A stretch of 64,000 nt of DNA from Pseudonocardia xinjiangensis. GTDB taxonomy: Bacteria; Actinomycetota; Actinomycetes; Mycobacteriales; Pseudonocardiaceae. The DNA lies in NCBI RefSeq assembly GCF_012911925.1, contig NZ_JAAXKY010000001.1, positions 1-64,000 on the forward strand, in the 5' to 3' direction. The position numbers and the translations under genes were made by a program. Below the pieces are notes generated by a model. That model did no database searches. It saw only the letters and a list, made by a program, of their open reading frames with translations, and was not told the origin of the DNA. Shown here piece after piece: positions 26,185-35,312 of this stretch. The stretch's first letter is position 1. Every line of letters starts with the position of its first letter.

Positions 26185-27308
26185 CGGCGGACCGCCGCGG
26201 CGAGCACGGACACGACGCGCTCCTGCTGTGCCGGGGTGATGTCGGGGAACATCGGCAGGGAGATGATCTCGTCGGCGAGCCGCTCGGTGACCGGGAAAGC
26301 GCCGGACCCCAGGCCGAGGTGGGCGAAGGCCTCGGTGCGGTGCACCGGCACCGGGTAGTGGATCCCGGCGCCGATTCCGGACTCGTGCAGCTCCCGGAGC
26401 ACGCGCGCGCGCTCGGCGACACGCACCACGTACAGGTGCCAGACCGGCTCGTTGCCCTCGGCCACCACCGGCCCGACCACGCCGTCAACATCGGACAGGA
26501 GCTCGTCGTAGCGAGCCGCGGCGGCGCGGCGGGCGGCGTTCCAGTCGTCGAGCCGGCGCAGCTTCGCCGACAGGACCACGGCCTGCAGGGCGTCGAGCCT
26601 GCTGTTGAACCCGAGCACGCTGTGCTCGTACTTGCGCGGGGAGCCGTGGTCGCGCAGCAGCCGGATGGCCTCGGCGAGGTCGTCGCGGTCGGTCAGCACG
26701 GCGCCCGCGTCGCCGTAGGCGCCGAGGTTCTTGCCCGGGTAGAAGCTCGTGCCCGCGATGTCCCCGAGCTTGCCCGCGGCCACCCCGTGCCGGCGCGCGC
26801 CCTGCGACTGCGCGGCGTCCTCGAGGATCGCGACACCCTCCGGGAGCACCGCGCGGAGCTCCTCGACGGCAGCCGTCTGCCCGTAGAGGTGCACGGGCAG
26901 CACGACGCGCGTGCGCTCGGTGACGGCGGCGGCCGCGGCCTCGACGTCGATGAGCGCGGTGTCCTCGTCGCAGTCGACGAGCACCGGGGTGGCGCCCGCC
27001 CTGGCGACCGCTTCGGCGGTGGCGATGAACGTGTTGGCCGGCATGATGCACTCGTCACCCGCCCGCACGCCCAGTGCGCGCAGCGCCAGCTCCAGCGCGT
27101 CGGTGCCGTTGCCGACCCCGACGCAGTGCCGGATCCCGGACCACGTGGCGTAGTCGGTCTCGAACGCGGCCACGCGTGGCCCTCCGACGAACGCGGTGCG
27201 CGCCAGGATGTCGGCCCATCCGGCGGCGATCTCGTCGGCCACCTCGGCGTGGGCGGACGCCAGGTCCAGCAGCGGCACCGGGTCGGTGGTGGGGAGGGTA
27301 CTGGTCAC
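26181..27308 (-). CDS. DegT/DnrJ/EryC1 sugar aminotransferase (WlbC/WbpE-like)
   Basis: 375 residues, PLP-dependent fold type I. N-terminal VPLLDLASAHAEV, cofactor-ring region VGVGNGTDALELALRALG, Asp of the VEDAAQSQGARR block (binds pyridine N) and the Schiff-base Lys in SFYPGKNLGAYGDAG, all as in WbpE/WlbC. Likely transfers an amino group to C3 of UDP-3-keto-GlcNAc-uronate. It overlaps the WlbB-like acetyltransferase by 4 bases, which fixes the order of reactions with that partner. Start ATG 27308. Confidence 0.88.
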   Translation of the reverse strand: MTSTLPTTDPVPLLDLASAHAEVADEIAAGWADILARTAFVGGPRVAAFETDYATWSGIRHCVGVGNGTDALELALRALGVRAGDECIMPANTFIATAEAVARAGATPVLVDCDEDTALIDVEAAAAAVTERTRVVLPVHLYGQTAAVEELRAVLPEGVAILEDAAQSQGARRHGVAAGKLGDIAGTSFYPGKNLGAYGDAGAVLTDRDDLAEAIRLLRDHGSPRKYEHSVLGFNSRLDALQAVVLSAKLRRLDDWNAARRAAAARYDELLSDVDGVVGPVVAEGNEPVWHLYVVRVAERARVLRELHESGIGAGIHYPVPVHRTEAFAHLGLGSGAFPVTERLADEIISLPMFPDITPAQQERVVSVLAAAVRR

Positions 27309-27372
27309 AGGTGTTCCTCGGTCGTCGTCGAGTGGGTCGTGGTCATCGCAGCGAGGGTCGTCGAGCCGGGGT

Positions 27373-28512
27373 TCATCGATACGACGGGGCGGCGCTCTGC
27401 AGGCCGATCGCCGCGGCGAGGGCCGACACCACGAGGTCCTGGTCGGCGTCGGACAGCTCGTGGTGGAGCGGGAGGATCAGCGTGCGGGCGGTGAGGTGCT
27501 CGGTGACGGGAAGCGGCCCGTGCGGGTGCCCCGCGTACGCGGGCTCCAGGTGGGCGGCCATGATCCCCCGACGCGCCGACACCCCGGCCTCGGCCAGCGC
27601 GGTGAGCACCTCGCTGACGGGCGGCGCCGCCTCGGGGAGCTCCACCCAGAAGGACTGGACGTTGGACGTCGCGTTGTCGGGGTCACGCACCGTGCGCAGC
27701 CCGAGCGGAGCCAGGAGAGCGCGGTAGCGGTCGGCACGCTCGCGGCGGTGGGCCACGATCGCCGGCAGGCGCCGCAGCTGGACCAGGCCCATCGCCGCCT
27801 GCATGTCGGTGAGCCGGTAGTTGAACGCCGTCTCCCCGTACTCCTCCATGACGTTGCGCCCGCCCGCGTGCCGGTCGGCCGCGGACACGCTCATGCCGTG
27901 TTCGCGCAACCGCCGCAGCCGCGCCGCCTGGTCGGCGTCGTCGGTGGTGATCATCCCGCCCTCGCCGGTGGTCAGGAGCTTGCGGGGGTGGAAGGACCAG
28001 GCCGCCATCAGTGCGCCGTGGCCGACCGGCTTGCCGCCGAGGGTGGAGCCGGCCGCGCAGGCCGCATCCTCGACCACGGGGATCTCGCCGCAGGCGGCCC
28101 GGATGGCGGGGACGTCGGCCGGCACGCCGGCCTGGTGCACCACCAGCACGGCGCGTGTCTGCGGCGTGCGGACCGCGGTGATCGTGTCGGGGGTGAGGTT
28201 CCCGGTCAGCGGGTCGACATCGGCGAAGACCGGCACCGCGCCGCAGTACCGCACGGCGTTGGCCGTGGCGATGAACGACAGCGACGGGACGATCACCTCG
28301 TCACCCGGTCCGACGCCGAGCACGTGCAGGGCGAGGTGCAGCGCCGTGGTGCAGGACGACGTCGCGACACCGTGGGCCGCGCCGACGGACGCGGCGAACT
28401 CCTTCTCGAACTCCGCCACCCTCGGTCCTTGGGCGACCCAGCCGGAGCGGACGACGTCAGCGACGGCCTGGGCCTCCTCCTCACCGAGCAGCGGGCGCAT
28501 CACCGGGATCAT
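27373..28512 (-). CDS. Second DegT/DnrJ/EryC1-family sugar aminotransferase
   Basis: 379 residues of the same superfamily as its downstream neighbour but clearly a distinct paralogue: IPVMRPLLGEEEAQAVADVV start, VATSSCTTALHLALHVLGVG, VEDAACAAGSTLGGKPVG and the Lys in WSFHPRKLLTTGEGGMI. The HPRK context is that of the PseC/ArnB-type and perosamine-like branch. It may aminate another sugar position (C4) or provide a second nucleotide sugar. It lies between the SDR and the WlbC-like gene in one operon; gaps of about 46 and 64 bp. Confidence 0.85.
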   Translation of the reverse strand: MIPVMRPLLGEEEAQAVADVVRSGWVAQGPRVAEFEKEFAASVGAAHGVATSSCTTALHLALHVLGVGPGDEVIVPSLSFIATANAVRYCGAVPVFADVDPLTGNLTPDTITAVRTPQTRAVLVVHQAGVPADVPAIRAACGEIPVVEDAACAAGSTLGGKPVGHGALMAAWSFHPRKLLTTGEGGMITTDDADQAARLRRLREHGMSVSAADRHAGGRNVMEEYGETAFNYRLTDMQAAMGLVQLRRLPAIVAHRRERADRYRALLAPLGLRTVRDPDNATSNVQSFWVELPEAAPPVSEVLTALAEAGVSARRGIMAAHLEPAYAGHPHGPLPVTEHLTARTLILPLHHELSDADQDLVVSALAAAIGLQSAAPSYR

Positions 28513-28558
28513 TGGTCACCTCTCTGCGGACGGACGGTGTTCGTGGGACGTGCCGGGC

Positions 28559-29554
28559 TCACCCTGCAGCCGGCTGGGCGGCGTGGCGCCACCACTTGAC
28601 CAGGTCGTCCAGGCCGTCCTCGAGACCGATCTCGGGAGTCCACCCCAGGTCCTCGGCCGCGGCGGAGATGTCGGCGAGCCGCCGCGTCACCCCGTTCACC
28701 GCGCGCTCTGGCCCGTGCTCGGGAGTCATGTCGGAGCCCATGACCTTGAGCAGGGCCTCGGCCAGCCCCTTGAGGCTGGTCTCCGTGCTCGTGGCGATGT
28801 TGTAGACGGAGTCGGTGACGTCGGCGCGCGCCGCGAGCAGGTTGGCCCGGGCGATATCGCGGACGTGCACGAAGTCCATCGTGGCCGCGCCGTCGCCGAA
28901 GATCAGCGGCGCCTCGCCGCGCGAGATGCGCTCCATCCACCGGATCAGCACCTCGGTGTAGAGCCCGTGGGTGTCCATGCGGGGGCCGTAGACGTTGAAG
29001 TACCGCAGCGCGACGTAGTCGAGCCCGTTCATGGCGTGGAAGCTGCGCAGCATGCCCTCGTTGAAGGCCTTGGCGGCCCCGTAGAAGGTGTCGTTGTTGT
29101 AGGGGTGGTGGCGCTCGGTGGTCGGGAACGACTCGGCGAGCCCGTACACCGATGCGGACGAGGAGGCGACGACCTTCTTCACGCCGGCCGCCACCGCCGC
29201 CTCGATCACGGTGAACGTGCCGTCGACGAGCGACTCGAGTGCGAGCCGCGGCTGTTCGGCGCACTGCGTGATGCGCAGCGCAGCCAGGTGGAAGACGACG
29301 TCGATGCCGTCCATGAGGTCGCGCACGAGCTCGGGGTCGTTGATGTCGCCGGTGACCACGTCGAGCCGGCGGCCGCCCGTGGCCACCGCGTCGGCGAGGT
29401 TCTCCATCCGGCCGCGCGCGAAGTTGTCGAGGACGACGACCTCAGCGGCGTCGGCCTCCAGGAGCAGGTCGACGACGTGGGAGCCGATCGTGCCGGCACC
29501 GCCGGTGACGAGGATGCGCTGCGCGGCCAGCGGCTGGCCGGTGCTCGTGGTCAC
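28559..29554 (-). CDS. NAD-dependent sugar epimerase/dehydratase (extended SDR)
   Basis: 331 residues. Rossmann motif ILVTGGAGTIGSHVVDLLL, catalytic SSSASVYG serine region and YGAAKAFNE (YxxxK), typical of UDP-hexose 4-epimerases and related 4,6-dehydratases. GTG 29554 overlaps the upstream oxidoreductase stop (GTGA). In this operon it most likely epimerises or oxidises the nucleotide sugar before or after amination; epimerase is favoured because the GxxGxxG and active site match GalE-like enzymes. The longer upstream frame to 30124 is a shadow. Confidence 0.85.
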   Translation of the reverse strand: MTTSTGQPLAAQRILVTGGAGTIGSHVVDLLLEADAAEVVVLDNFARGRMENLADAVATGGRRLDVVTGDINDPELVRDLMDGIDVVFHLAALRITQCAEQPRLALESLVDGTFTVIEAAVAAGVKKVVASSSASVYGLAESFPTTERHHPYNNDTFYGAAKAFNEGMLRSFHAMNGLDYVALRYFNVYGPRMDTHGLYTEVLIRWMERISRGEAPLIFGDGAATMDFVHVRDIARANLLAARADVTDSVYNIATSTETSLKGLAEALLKVMGSDMTPEHGPERAVNGVTRRLADISAAAEDLGWTPEIGLEDGLDDLVKWWRHAAQPAAG

Positions 29555-30633
29555 TGGGAGATCTCCTGGGGGGAACGCGTGTGGTCGGTCAGAACGGGCA
29601 TGAAGACGCCACCCTGCTGGAGGCTGGCCGTGGCCGCTTCCAGCAGGGCGAGTACCTGGAGGCCGGAGCGGCCGTCGGTGAGCGGCGCGCGCTTCTGCGT
29701 GATCGAGTCGGCGAACTCCTCCATCACCGAGCGCAGCGCTTCCTTGTCCTTGAGCGCGGGGGCGACCATGTCGCCGGTGCGGTAGGAGACGATCGTGGCG
29801 GCCCGGTCGTCGCGGCCCAGGTCGGCCGGGTCGGCCCGGTCGACGCCGCGGTCGTACACCGACAGCCGCTGCAGCGGGTTGAGGTCGTCCCACACCACCG
29901 TGCGAGCCGAACCACCGATCACGATGGTGCGGATCTTCGTGGGCGAGAGCCAGTTGACGTGGATGTGGGCCATCGCGCCGGTGTTCATCTGCACGTTGAG
30001 ATGGGCCAGGCAGGCCCGGCCAGCACCGACCGGGTCCGACCCCTGCGCCGACACCGAGACCGGCGTGACGCCGTCGGGGAGGATCGACAGGAAGATCGAC
30101 AGGTCGTGGGGGGCGAGGTCCCACAGCACGTCGACGTCGTGCTGCACGAGACCGAGGTTGATGCGCACGGAGTCGAGGTACTGCAGGGTCCCCAGCCCGC
30201 CCCCGCGCACGAGCTCCCGCAGGTACTGGGCCGAGGGCGTGTAGCAGTAGGTGTGGTCAAGCATCAGGACGAGCCCGCGCTCCTCGGCCGCCTCGACGAG
30301 CTCGCGGCCCTCGACGAAGCTCGCCGCGAGCGGCTTCTCGACCAGGACGTGCTTGCCGGCCTCGATCGCCGCCATCACCACCGCGTGGTGGGTGGCAGCG
30401 GGGGTCGCGACGGCGACCGCGTCCACGGCCGGGTCGGCCAGCACCTCGTCGAGGGAGGCGGAGGCGCGGACGGTGGAGTACTTCCCGAGCACGCGGTGGG
30501 CGCGCTCGACGTCGACGTCGCACAGGTACTGCAGTTGGAAGGCCGCAGTGGCCTGGGCGTTGCGTACGAGGTTGGGACCCCAGTAACCGGCCCCGACGAC
30601 GGCTAGGCCGATGGGACTCTGCGTGTTCTCCAC
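29551..30633 (-). CDS. Gfo/Idh/MocA family sugar 3-dehydrogenase (WlbA/WbpB-like)
   Basis: 360 residues. NAD-binding VVGAGYWGPNLVRN at the N-terminus, catalytic Lys in HVLVEKPLAAS (EKP) and the His of WDLAPHDLSIF, matching WlbA/WbpB, which oxidise C3 of UDP-GlcNAc-uronate. GTG 30633 is preceded by GGAGGAA 6 bp upstream; the longer frame to 30693 is not needed. First gene of the five-gene leftward operon, so the promoter lies in 30634-31095. A UDP-GlcNAc 6-dehydrogenase (WbpA/WlbA0 type) is not in the window. Confidence 0.87.
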   Translation of the reverse strand: MENTQSPIGLAVVGAGYWGPNLVRNAQATAAFQLQYLCDVDVERAHRVLGKYSTVRASASLDEVLADPAVDAVAVATPAATHHAVVMAAIEAGKHVLVEKPLAASFVEGRELVEAAEERGLVLMLDHTYCYTPSAQYLRELVRGGGLGTLQYLDSVRINLGLVQHDVDVLWDLAPHDLSIFLSILPDGVTPVSVSAQGSDPVGAGRACLAHLNVQMNTGAMAHIHVNWLSPTKIRTIVIGGSARTVVWDDLNPLQRLSVYDRGVDRADPADLGRDDRAATIVSYRTGDMVAPALKDKEALRSVMEEFADSITQKRAPLTDGRSGLQVLALLEAATASLQQGGVFMPVLTDHTRSPQEISQ

Positions 30634-31095
30634 GCGTTCCTCCTCCAGCGCGAGCTTCGCGCCGATCGCTACAGCATCAACGGGCCACGTCATGAGCAGT
30701 TGCTGTGACCCTGCTCGCCCGGCAGTTGTCGGACAGAACGGGACGCCACCCGGCAGAAGCTCCCCCAGCGCAACCCATCACGTCAGCGATGCCCGACCCG
30801 GTCGGCCACGTGGGACGGGCCTGCGTTCCCGTCATCGGCCCTGGACGGTACAACGTCAACAGAAGCGGACCGCGACATGGTCATCGGACCGCCGGATCCG
30901 GCGCCTGCGGGAGCGGGACGGGCGCCGCTCATGACACGGGGTGCGACGGTGCGCGATCGGCTCGACACCCGAGCTTGGTCGAATTGCCGCTCGTCAACGG
31001 CCGTCACGCACACGTTCAGCCTATCGCCGTGATCCGCGCCCCGTTACCGACCGCGACGACCATGATCGGTCCGCTCGGCAGCTACCGGCGCGCAG
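30634..31095. other. Intergenic region upstream of the sugar operon
   Basis: About 460 bp. Reading frames on both strands are Arg/Pro-rich shadows. It should contain the leftward operon promoter and the end of the TetR transcript. No repeat or terminator was found. Confidence 0.45.
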
Positions 31096-31728
31096 TCAGC
31101 CCTGGAGGGGCTCCAGCAGCGCGAGGCGGACCGCCGGCGGCAAGGAGCGGGCGCCGGGGCGGGCGGCGAACGACTGGATCAGCAGCGCCGCGAAACGGCG
31201 GGAGGCAGCCACCGCGGACGCGGACGAGGTGGCGCGGATCCCGCCGTTGGCCATGAACACCATGACCAGGTCGTCGACGACGAAGTCGGGACGGAGCTTT
31301 CCCGTCTCCCTGGCCCGCGCGGCGAGTTCGGCGAGAGACCGCAGTGCCTGGTCGCGGGCCTGACCGAAGTCGACAGCGCTCGGGAACGCGGACACGAACG
31401 CCGCGGTGAAGCCGCGGTCCAGTGCGTGCATCACGCAGACCTTCTCGATGACCGTGCAGAAGCCGTGCCAGGGGTCCGGGTCGGCGAGTGCGTCGTCGAG
31501 GACGGCCGTGCACGTGGCCATCTGCTCCGCGAACGCCTCGACGACGAGCGCTTCCTTCGTCGGGAACCGGCGGTACAGGGTGGCCACCCCGACCTCGGCC
31601 CGGCGGGCGATCTCGCGCATCGTCACGTCGAGCCCGTCGCGGGCGAATGTCGCGCGGGCGACCTCGAGGATCCGGTCGCGGTTGTCCCGCGCGTCCGAGC
31701 GCAGGAACTGAGGCGATCGCTCCGTCAC
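31096..31728 (-). CDS. TetR family repressor of the adjacent oxidoreductase
   Basis: 210 residues from GTG 31728 with GGGAA before it; the frame to 31824 would run through the operator. HTH at about residues 15-60 (VTMREIARRAEVGVATLYRR, FPTKEALV), then a helical ligand domain. It is divergent from an NADP-dependent quinone-type oxidoreductase 50 bp away, with a palindrome between them; such pairs usually respond to electrophiles or quinones. Confidence 0.88.
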   Translation of the reverse strand: MTERSPQFLRSDARDNRDRILEVARATFARDGLDVTMREIARRAEVGVATLYRRFPTKEALVVEAFAEQMATCTAVLDDALADPDPWHGFCTVIEKVCVMHALDRGFTAAFVSAFPSAVDFGQARDQALRSLAELAARARETGKLRPDFVVDDLVMVFMANGGIRATSSASAVAASRRFAALLIQSFAARPGARSLPPAVRLALLEPLQG

Positions 31729-31733
31729 CGTTC

Positions 31734-31764
31734 CCACTTTAGCTAAGTGGACGCGGTGTTCCAC
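31734..31764. promoter_or_regulatory. TetR operator: two overlapping palindromes
   Basis: CCACTT-TAGCT-AAGTGG (31734-31750) overlaps GTGGA-N8-TCCAC (31747-31764) in the divergent promoter of the TetR and oxidoreductase genes. The shared GTGG half-sites suggest two repressor dimers. Confidence 0.65.
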
Positions 31765-31777
31765 TACCGTCCGAGCC

Positions 31778-32710
31778 ATGGAAGCACTGCAGTTCTCGAC
31801 GTACGGGCCCCCTGATGTCCTCACCGTCGCCGAGGTCGACGAGCCCCACGCCGGTCCCGGTCAGATCCGCATCGCCGTGCTGGCCGCCGGCGTGACGCCG
31901 GGCGACCACTACCTGCGATCGGGCCGGATGCGGGACATGGTTCCGATCGCCCTCCCCCACGTCCCCGGCGTGGATGCCGCCGGGATCGTCGACGAGATCG
32001 GCGCCGGCGTCACGGGCGTCCGGCTGGGCGATGCCGTGTTCGGCCTCGTCGACATCGCCCGGCTCGGCGGTGCGGCGGCCGGGTTCGCCGTGCTCGTGGC
32101 CTGGGCCCCGAAGCCGGAGTCCTTCAGCTGGGAGCAGGCGGGGGGCGCGGCCGCCAACGTCGAGACGGCCACCAGAGCCCTCGACCGGCTCGGTGTCGAG
32201 GCAGGCACGACGCTGCTGGTCGAGGGCGCAGCCGGCGGTGTCGGCACGGTCGCGATCCAGCTCGCCGTCGCCCGCGGAGCGACCGTCCTCGGCACGGCGC
32301 GCGAGCCCAACCACGGCTTCCTCGCCGCTCTCGGAGCGATCCCGACCACCTACGGGCCCGGCCTGGCCGACCGGGTCGCCGCACTGGCGCCCCACGGCGT
32401 CGATGCCGTGCTCGACTGCGCGGGTTCCGGATCGCTGGCCGACCTCGTGGCCATCGCCGGCGGTCCGACGCGCGTCGTGACGATCGCTGACCTCCGCGCC
32501 GCCGAGCACGGTGTCGAGATCTCCCGCACCGGCGGGCCCGGTGCGACGGAGGCACCCCACTACGAGAGCCTTGCCGTGGCCGCGGCACTCGCCGACGAGG
32601 GCCGCTTCACCGTGCCCCTGGCCGCGGTGTTCGAGCTGAAGGACGCCGCCGCAGCGCACGAGCTGAGCGAGTCCGGGCACGCCAGGGGAAAGATCGTGCT
32701 GACCCTCTGA
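31778..32710 (+). CDS. NADPH:quinone oxidoreductase-type MDR protein
   Basis: 310 residues, zinc-free medium-chain dehydrogenase/reductase. MEALQFSTYGPPDVLTVAEV start, N-terminal GroES-like part, then nucleotide-binding LLVEGAAGGVGTVAIQLAVA (AxxGxxG). The Cys/His zinc ligands of alcohol dehydrogenases are absent. It probably reduces quinones or enones with NADPH. Controlled by the divergent TetR through 31734-31764 (inference). Confidence 0.87.
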   Translation: MEALQFSTYGPPDVLTVAEVDEPHAGPGQIRIAVLAAGVTPGDHYLRSGRMRDMVPIALPHVPGVDAAGIVDEIGAGVTGVRLGDAVFGLVDIARLGGAAAGFAVLVAWAPKPESFSWEQAGGAAANVETATRALDRLGVEAGTTLLVEGAAGGVGTVAIQLAVARGATVLGTAREPNHGFLAALGAIPTTYGPGLADRVAALAPHGVDAVLDCAGSGSLADLVAIAGGPTRVVTIADLRAAEHGVEISRTGGPGATEAPHYESLAVAAALADEGRFTVPLAAVFELKDAAAAHELSESGHARGKIVLTL

Positions 32711-32730
32711 CCGGGCGGGTCCCGGATCTG

Positions 32731-33426
32731 CTACAGGTCGGCCGCCAGGCGGTCGAGCCATTCCCCCAGCAACCTCCGCTCCGCGCGGCTCAGCGCCGAG
32801 AGCTGCGGCAGTGCGGCGCGCAGGGTGACCGCCGTGGCGACGGGCCCGGCGTCCGACCCGGCGTGGACCGACCGGTCCGTGGTGACGGTGGCCAGCACCG
32901 ATTCCCGGGCGAGCTCGGACAGGGCCGGGTCGCGCTGCTCGGGAGGCAGCCCGATCAGCGTGAACGTGATCCCGCAGCCCGCGGAGTGCACCAGGCGCAC
33001 TGCACGTTCCTCGCTCACACGCAGCCGACCGGCCTCGGCGATGCGCCGGATCATGCCGGCGAGCACGGCGGTCGCCTCGCGCTTGGCGGCGGACTCGACG
33101 CCCGGCCGCGGCTCGCCGTAGATCAGCGCGTAGAGCGCGGGATGAGCCAGGCCGAAGCCGACGTGCAGGTCGAAGCCCCGCCGCAGGTCCTGCACCGGGT
33201 CCGGGTCGCGCTCACGCGCGGTCTTGCCGCGCAGGTAGTCGGCGACACCGCGGCTGGCGACCGCGTCGAGCAGGCCCTGCTTGTCACCGAAGATCCGGTA
33301 GATCGTCGGCGCCTGCACGCCGGCGGCCGCGCTCACCGCGCGGGTGGACACCGCCTCCCGCCCACCCTCGGCCAGCAACGCCGCGGCTGCGTCCACGATG
33401 CGCTCCCGGGTGACCGTCGCTTCCAT
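32731..33426 (-). CDS. TetR family transcriptional regulator
   Basis: 231 residues. HTH: TRERIVDAAAALLAEGGREA, VSTRAVSAAAGVQAPTIYRI and FGDKQGLLDAV. The C-terminal domain is unclassified. Start ATG 33426. It is convergent with the oxidoreductase (20 bp) and divergent from the sugar-dehydrogenase lipoprotein, with a TAACA/TGTTA dyad between starts, so the lipoprotein gene and its own promoter are likely targets. Confidence 0.87.
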   Translation of the reverse strand: MEATVTRERIVDAAAALLAEGGREAVSTRAVSAAAGVQAPTIYRIFGDKQGLLDAVASRGVADYLRGKTARERDPDPVQDLRRGFDLHVGFGLAHPALYALIYGEPRPGVESAAKREATAVLAGMIRRIAEAGRLRVSEERAVRLVHSAGCGITFTLIGLPPEQRDPALSELARESVLATVTTDRSVHAGSDAGPVATAVTLRAALPQLSALSRAERRLLGEWLDRLAADL

Positions 33427-33437
33427 GCTGCCAACGG

Positions 33438-33453
33438 TAACAGCTCAATGTTA
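33438..33453. promoter_or_regulatory. Probable TetR operator TAACA-N6-TGTTA
   Basis: Perfect 5-bp arms, 12 bp upstream of the TetR start in the divergent promoter with the lipoprotein gene at 33530. Confidence 0.5.
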
Positions 33454-33529
33454 GCGATGTTGCGCTGACGTCGGCAGCGTGTTTCAGTTACCGGCGGAAG
33501 CACGCTGCCGTCGAGCAGGAGAGTTGGCC

Positions 33530-34744
33530 ATGAGAGGGATCGCGAGAGGACTTCGTACCGCGTTGCCGGCGCTGGCCGTACTCACGCTGGCGGCGGGATG
33601 TGCGGCCGGAGGGGGCGGGTCCGACTCCGGCCGCCCCGGCAGCGCCGCCCCTCCCGCCCGGAACTACGCCGACGACAACAGTGCTCCCGCCGTCAGTCCG
33701 GTCGTCCCGCCGGTGACCGCCGCACCACGGGGACCCGTCGCGCCCGTCGACACGTCGACGCCCGGGCGCGTCACCGAGATCGCCTCGGGGCTCCGCATGC
33801 CGTGGGGCCTGACGTTCCTGCCGGACGGCTCGGCCCTGGTGTCGAGCCGCGATTCCGGGGAGATCAGCCACGTCCCGGCCGAGGGTGGGCCGGTGACGCG
33901 GCTCGGGACGGTCCCGGGCGTGACCGAGAGCGCCGAAGGGGGCCTGCTGGGCATCGCCGCCTCCCCCGGCTTCGCCGTCGACCGCACCGTCTACGCCTAC
34001 GTCTCCGCCACCCCGGCCAACCGGGTCGTCGCGGTACACGTGGGTGCGGACCTGCGCTCCATGACCCCCGGGCGGACCGTGCTGGACGGGATCGGCACGG
34101 CGGACCGTCATCACGGGGGCAAGCTGGCCGTCGACCCGGACGGCAACCTGTGGATCGGCACCGGCGACGCCTTCGAGGAGAACCGCTCCCCCGACCCCGG
34201 GTCACTCAACGGCAAGGTGCTGCGGATCCGGCCCGACGGTTCGGTGCCCCCGGGCAACCCGGACGGCACCGCGGTGTACTCGCTGGGCCATCGCAACGTG
34301 CAGGGGATCGCCTTCGGCCCCGATGGCACGGTGTACGCCTCGGAGCTCGGCCACCGCACCTGGGACGAGGTCAACGTGCTGCGCCCCGGCCTGGACTACG
34401 GCTGGCCCGGGGCCGAGGGCGTCGACGGGTCGACCGGCGAGCCGCCGATCTTCGCCCTGCATCCGGATGAGGCCTCGCCGTCGGGCATCGCCTTCGCCGG
34501 CAACTCGCTGTGGATGGGGGCGCTGTCCGGGCAGCGGCTCTGGCAGCTCCCGGTGAGCGCCGGGCAGGCTGCCGGGCCCCCCGTCTCCCACTTCGTCGGC
34601 GAGCACGGGCGGATCCGCGCGGTCGAGGCGGCGCCGGACGGCGCGCTGTGGATCGTCACCTCCAACACCGACGAGGCGACCTGGGGCGGCACCGACCCGC
34701 GCCCCGGCGACGACCGCATCCTCCGCGTCGAGCTGGCCGGATAA
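33530..34744 (+). CDS. Glucose/sorbosone-dehydrogenase-like lipoprotein (PQQ-type beta-propeller)
   Basis: 404 residues from ATG 33530 (AGGAGA upstream). Lipobox LAAGC at about residue 23, a Ser/Pro-rich linker, then a six-bladed propeller starting [20 protein letters not shown], as in soluble aldose sugar dehydrogenases. Recognised blocks: [20 protein letters not shown] (contains the catalytic His and a Gly-Asp), [20 protein letters not shown], and [10 protein letters not shown] at the end. The domain binds PQQ and Ca in characterised members; the substrate here is unknown. Exported and membrane-anchored. Divergent from a TetR gene. Confidence 0.87.
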   Translation: MRGIARGLRTALPALAVLTLAAGCAAGGGGSDSGRPGSAAPPARNYADDNSAPAVSPVVPPVTAAPRGPVAPVDTSTPGRVTEIASGLRMPWGLTFLPDGSALVSSRDSGEISHVPAEGGPVTRLGTVPGVTESAEGGLLGIAASPGFAVDRTVYAYVSATPANRVVAVHVGADLRSMTPGRTVLDGIGTADRHHGGKLAVDPDGNLWIGTGDAFEENRSPDPGSLNGKVLRIRPDGSVPPGNPDGTAVYSLGHRNVQGIAFGPDGTVYASELGHRTWDEVNVLRPGLDYGWPGAEGVDGSTGEPPIFALHPDEASPSGIAFAGNSLWMGALSGQRLWQLPVSAGQAAGPPVSHFVGEHGRIRAVEAAPDGALWIVTSNTDEATWGGTDPRPGDDRILRVELAG

Positions 34745-34780
34745 CGGGTGGGACGGCGTCTCCTGCCCTACCGTCCAGGC

Positions 34781-35113
34781 GTGAGACACGAAGGCATCAC
34801 CGCTGCCGTCAACACGGCCATGGGCGCCATCCGGCTCGTCGTGGCCGAGCACGAGAACAGGTTCGAAGGCTCCGGCAACGCGGTCGTCGAGCTGCTCGAG
34901 GCCCTCGGCGAGGAACACGGGCACCGTGCCGTCGAGATCGCCGGCCTCTTCCTGGCCCGGGCGGCGGCCGCGGGTTTCGAGAACCTCGCCCGCGCGGAGG
35001 GCGATCCCGTGGAGGACGTGCTGGCCCAGTACCAGGAACATGTCGAGACGAACGTCGACTTCACGTTGATCGTCGCGGGGCTCGACGAGGACGACCCTCC
35101 GGCCGCTCCCTAG
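34781..35113 (+). CDS. Hypothetical protein, 110 residues
   Basis: Acidic, mostly helical small protein (RHEGITAAVNTAMGAIRLVV, AVVELLEALGEEHGHRAVEI). GTG 34781 fits the helix boundary better than 34748. Codon use is normal for the window, so it is probably real. No family recognised; no membrane segment or zinc motif. It follows the lipoprotein by 36 bp and may be co-transcribed. Confidence 0.55.
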   Translation: MRHEGITAAVNTAMGAIRLVVAEHENRFEGSGNAVVELLEALGEEHGHRAVEIAGLFLARAAAAGFENLARAEGDPVEDVLAQYQEHVETNVDFTLIVAGLDEDDPPAAP

Positions 35114-35312
35114 AACCCAGGTGTGATCCCGAGGCGGAATCAGGTGAACCTCCGGTTCGCCGGATCCGTGCGAACAGTGTGGATCGAACATCATCCAGCG
35201 ACTCTGATCCGGTCCGTCGATCACGTGGACCGGTCCCCCCGTGCTGCGCGGGAGGCATCTCCCGCCCGCCGAACCACGGGCACCGGACCGCCGCACAGGA
35301 AGGATCTCCAGC

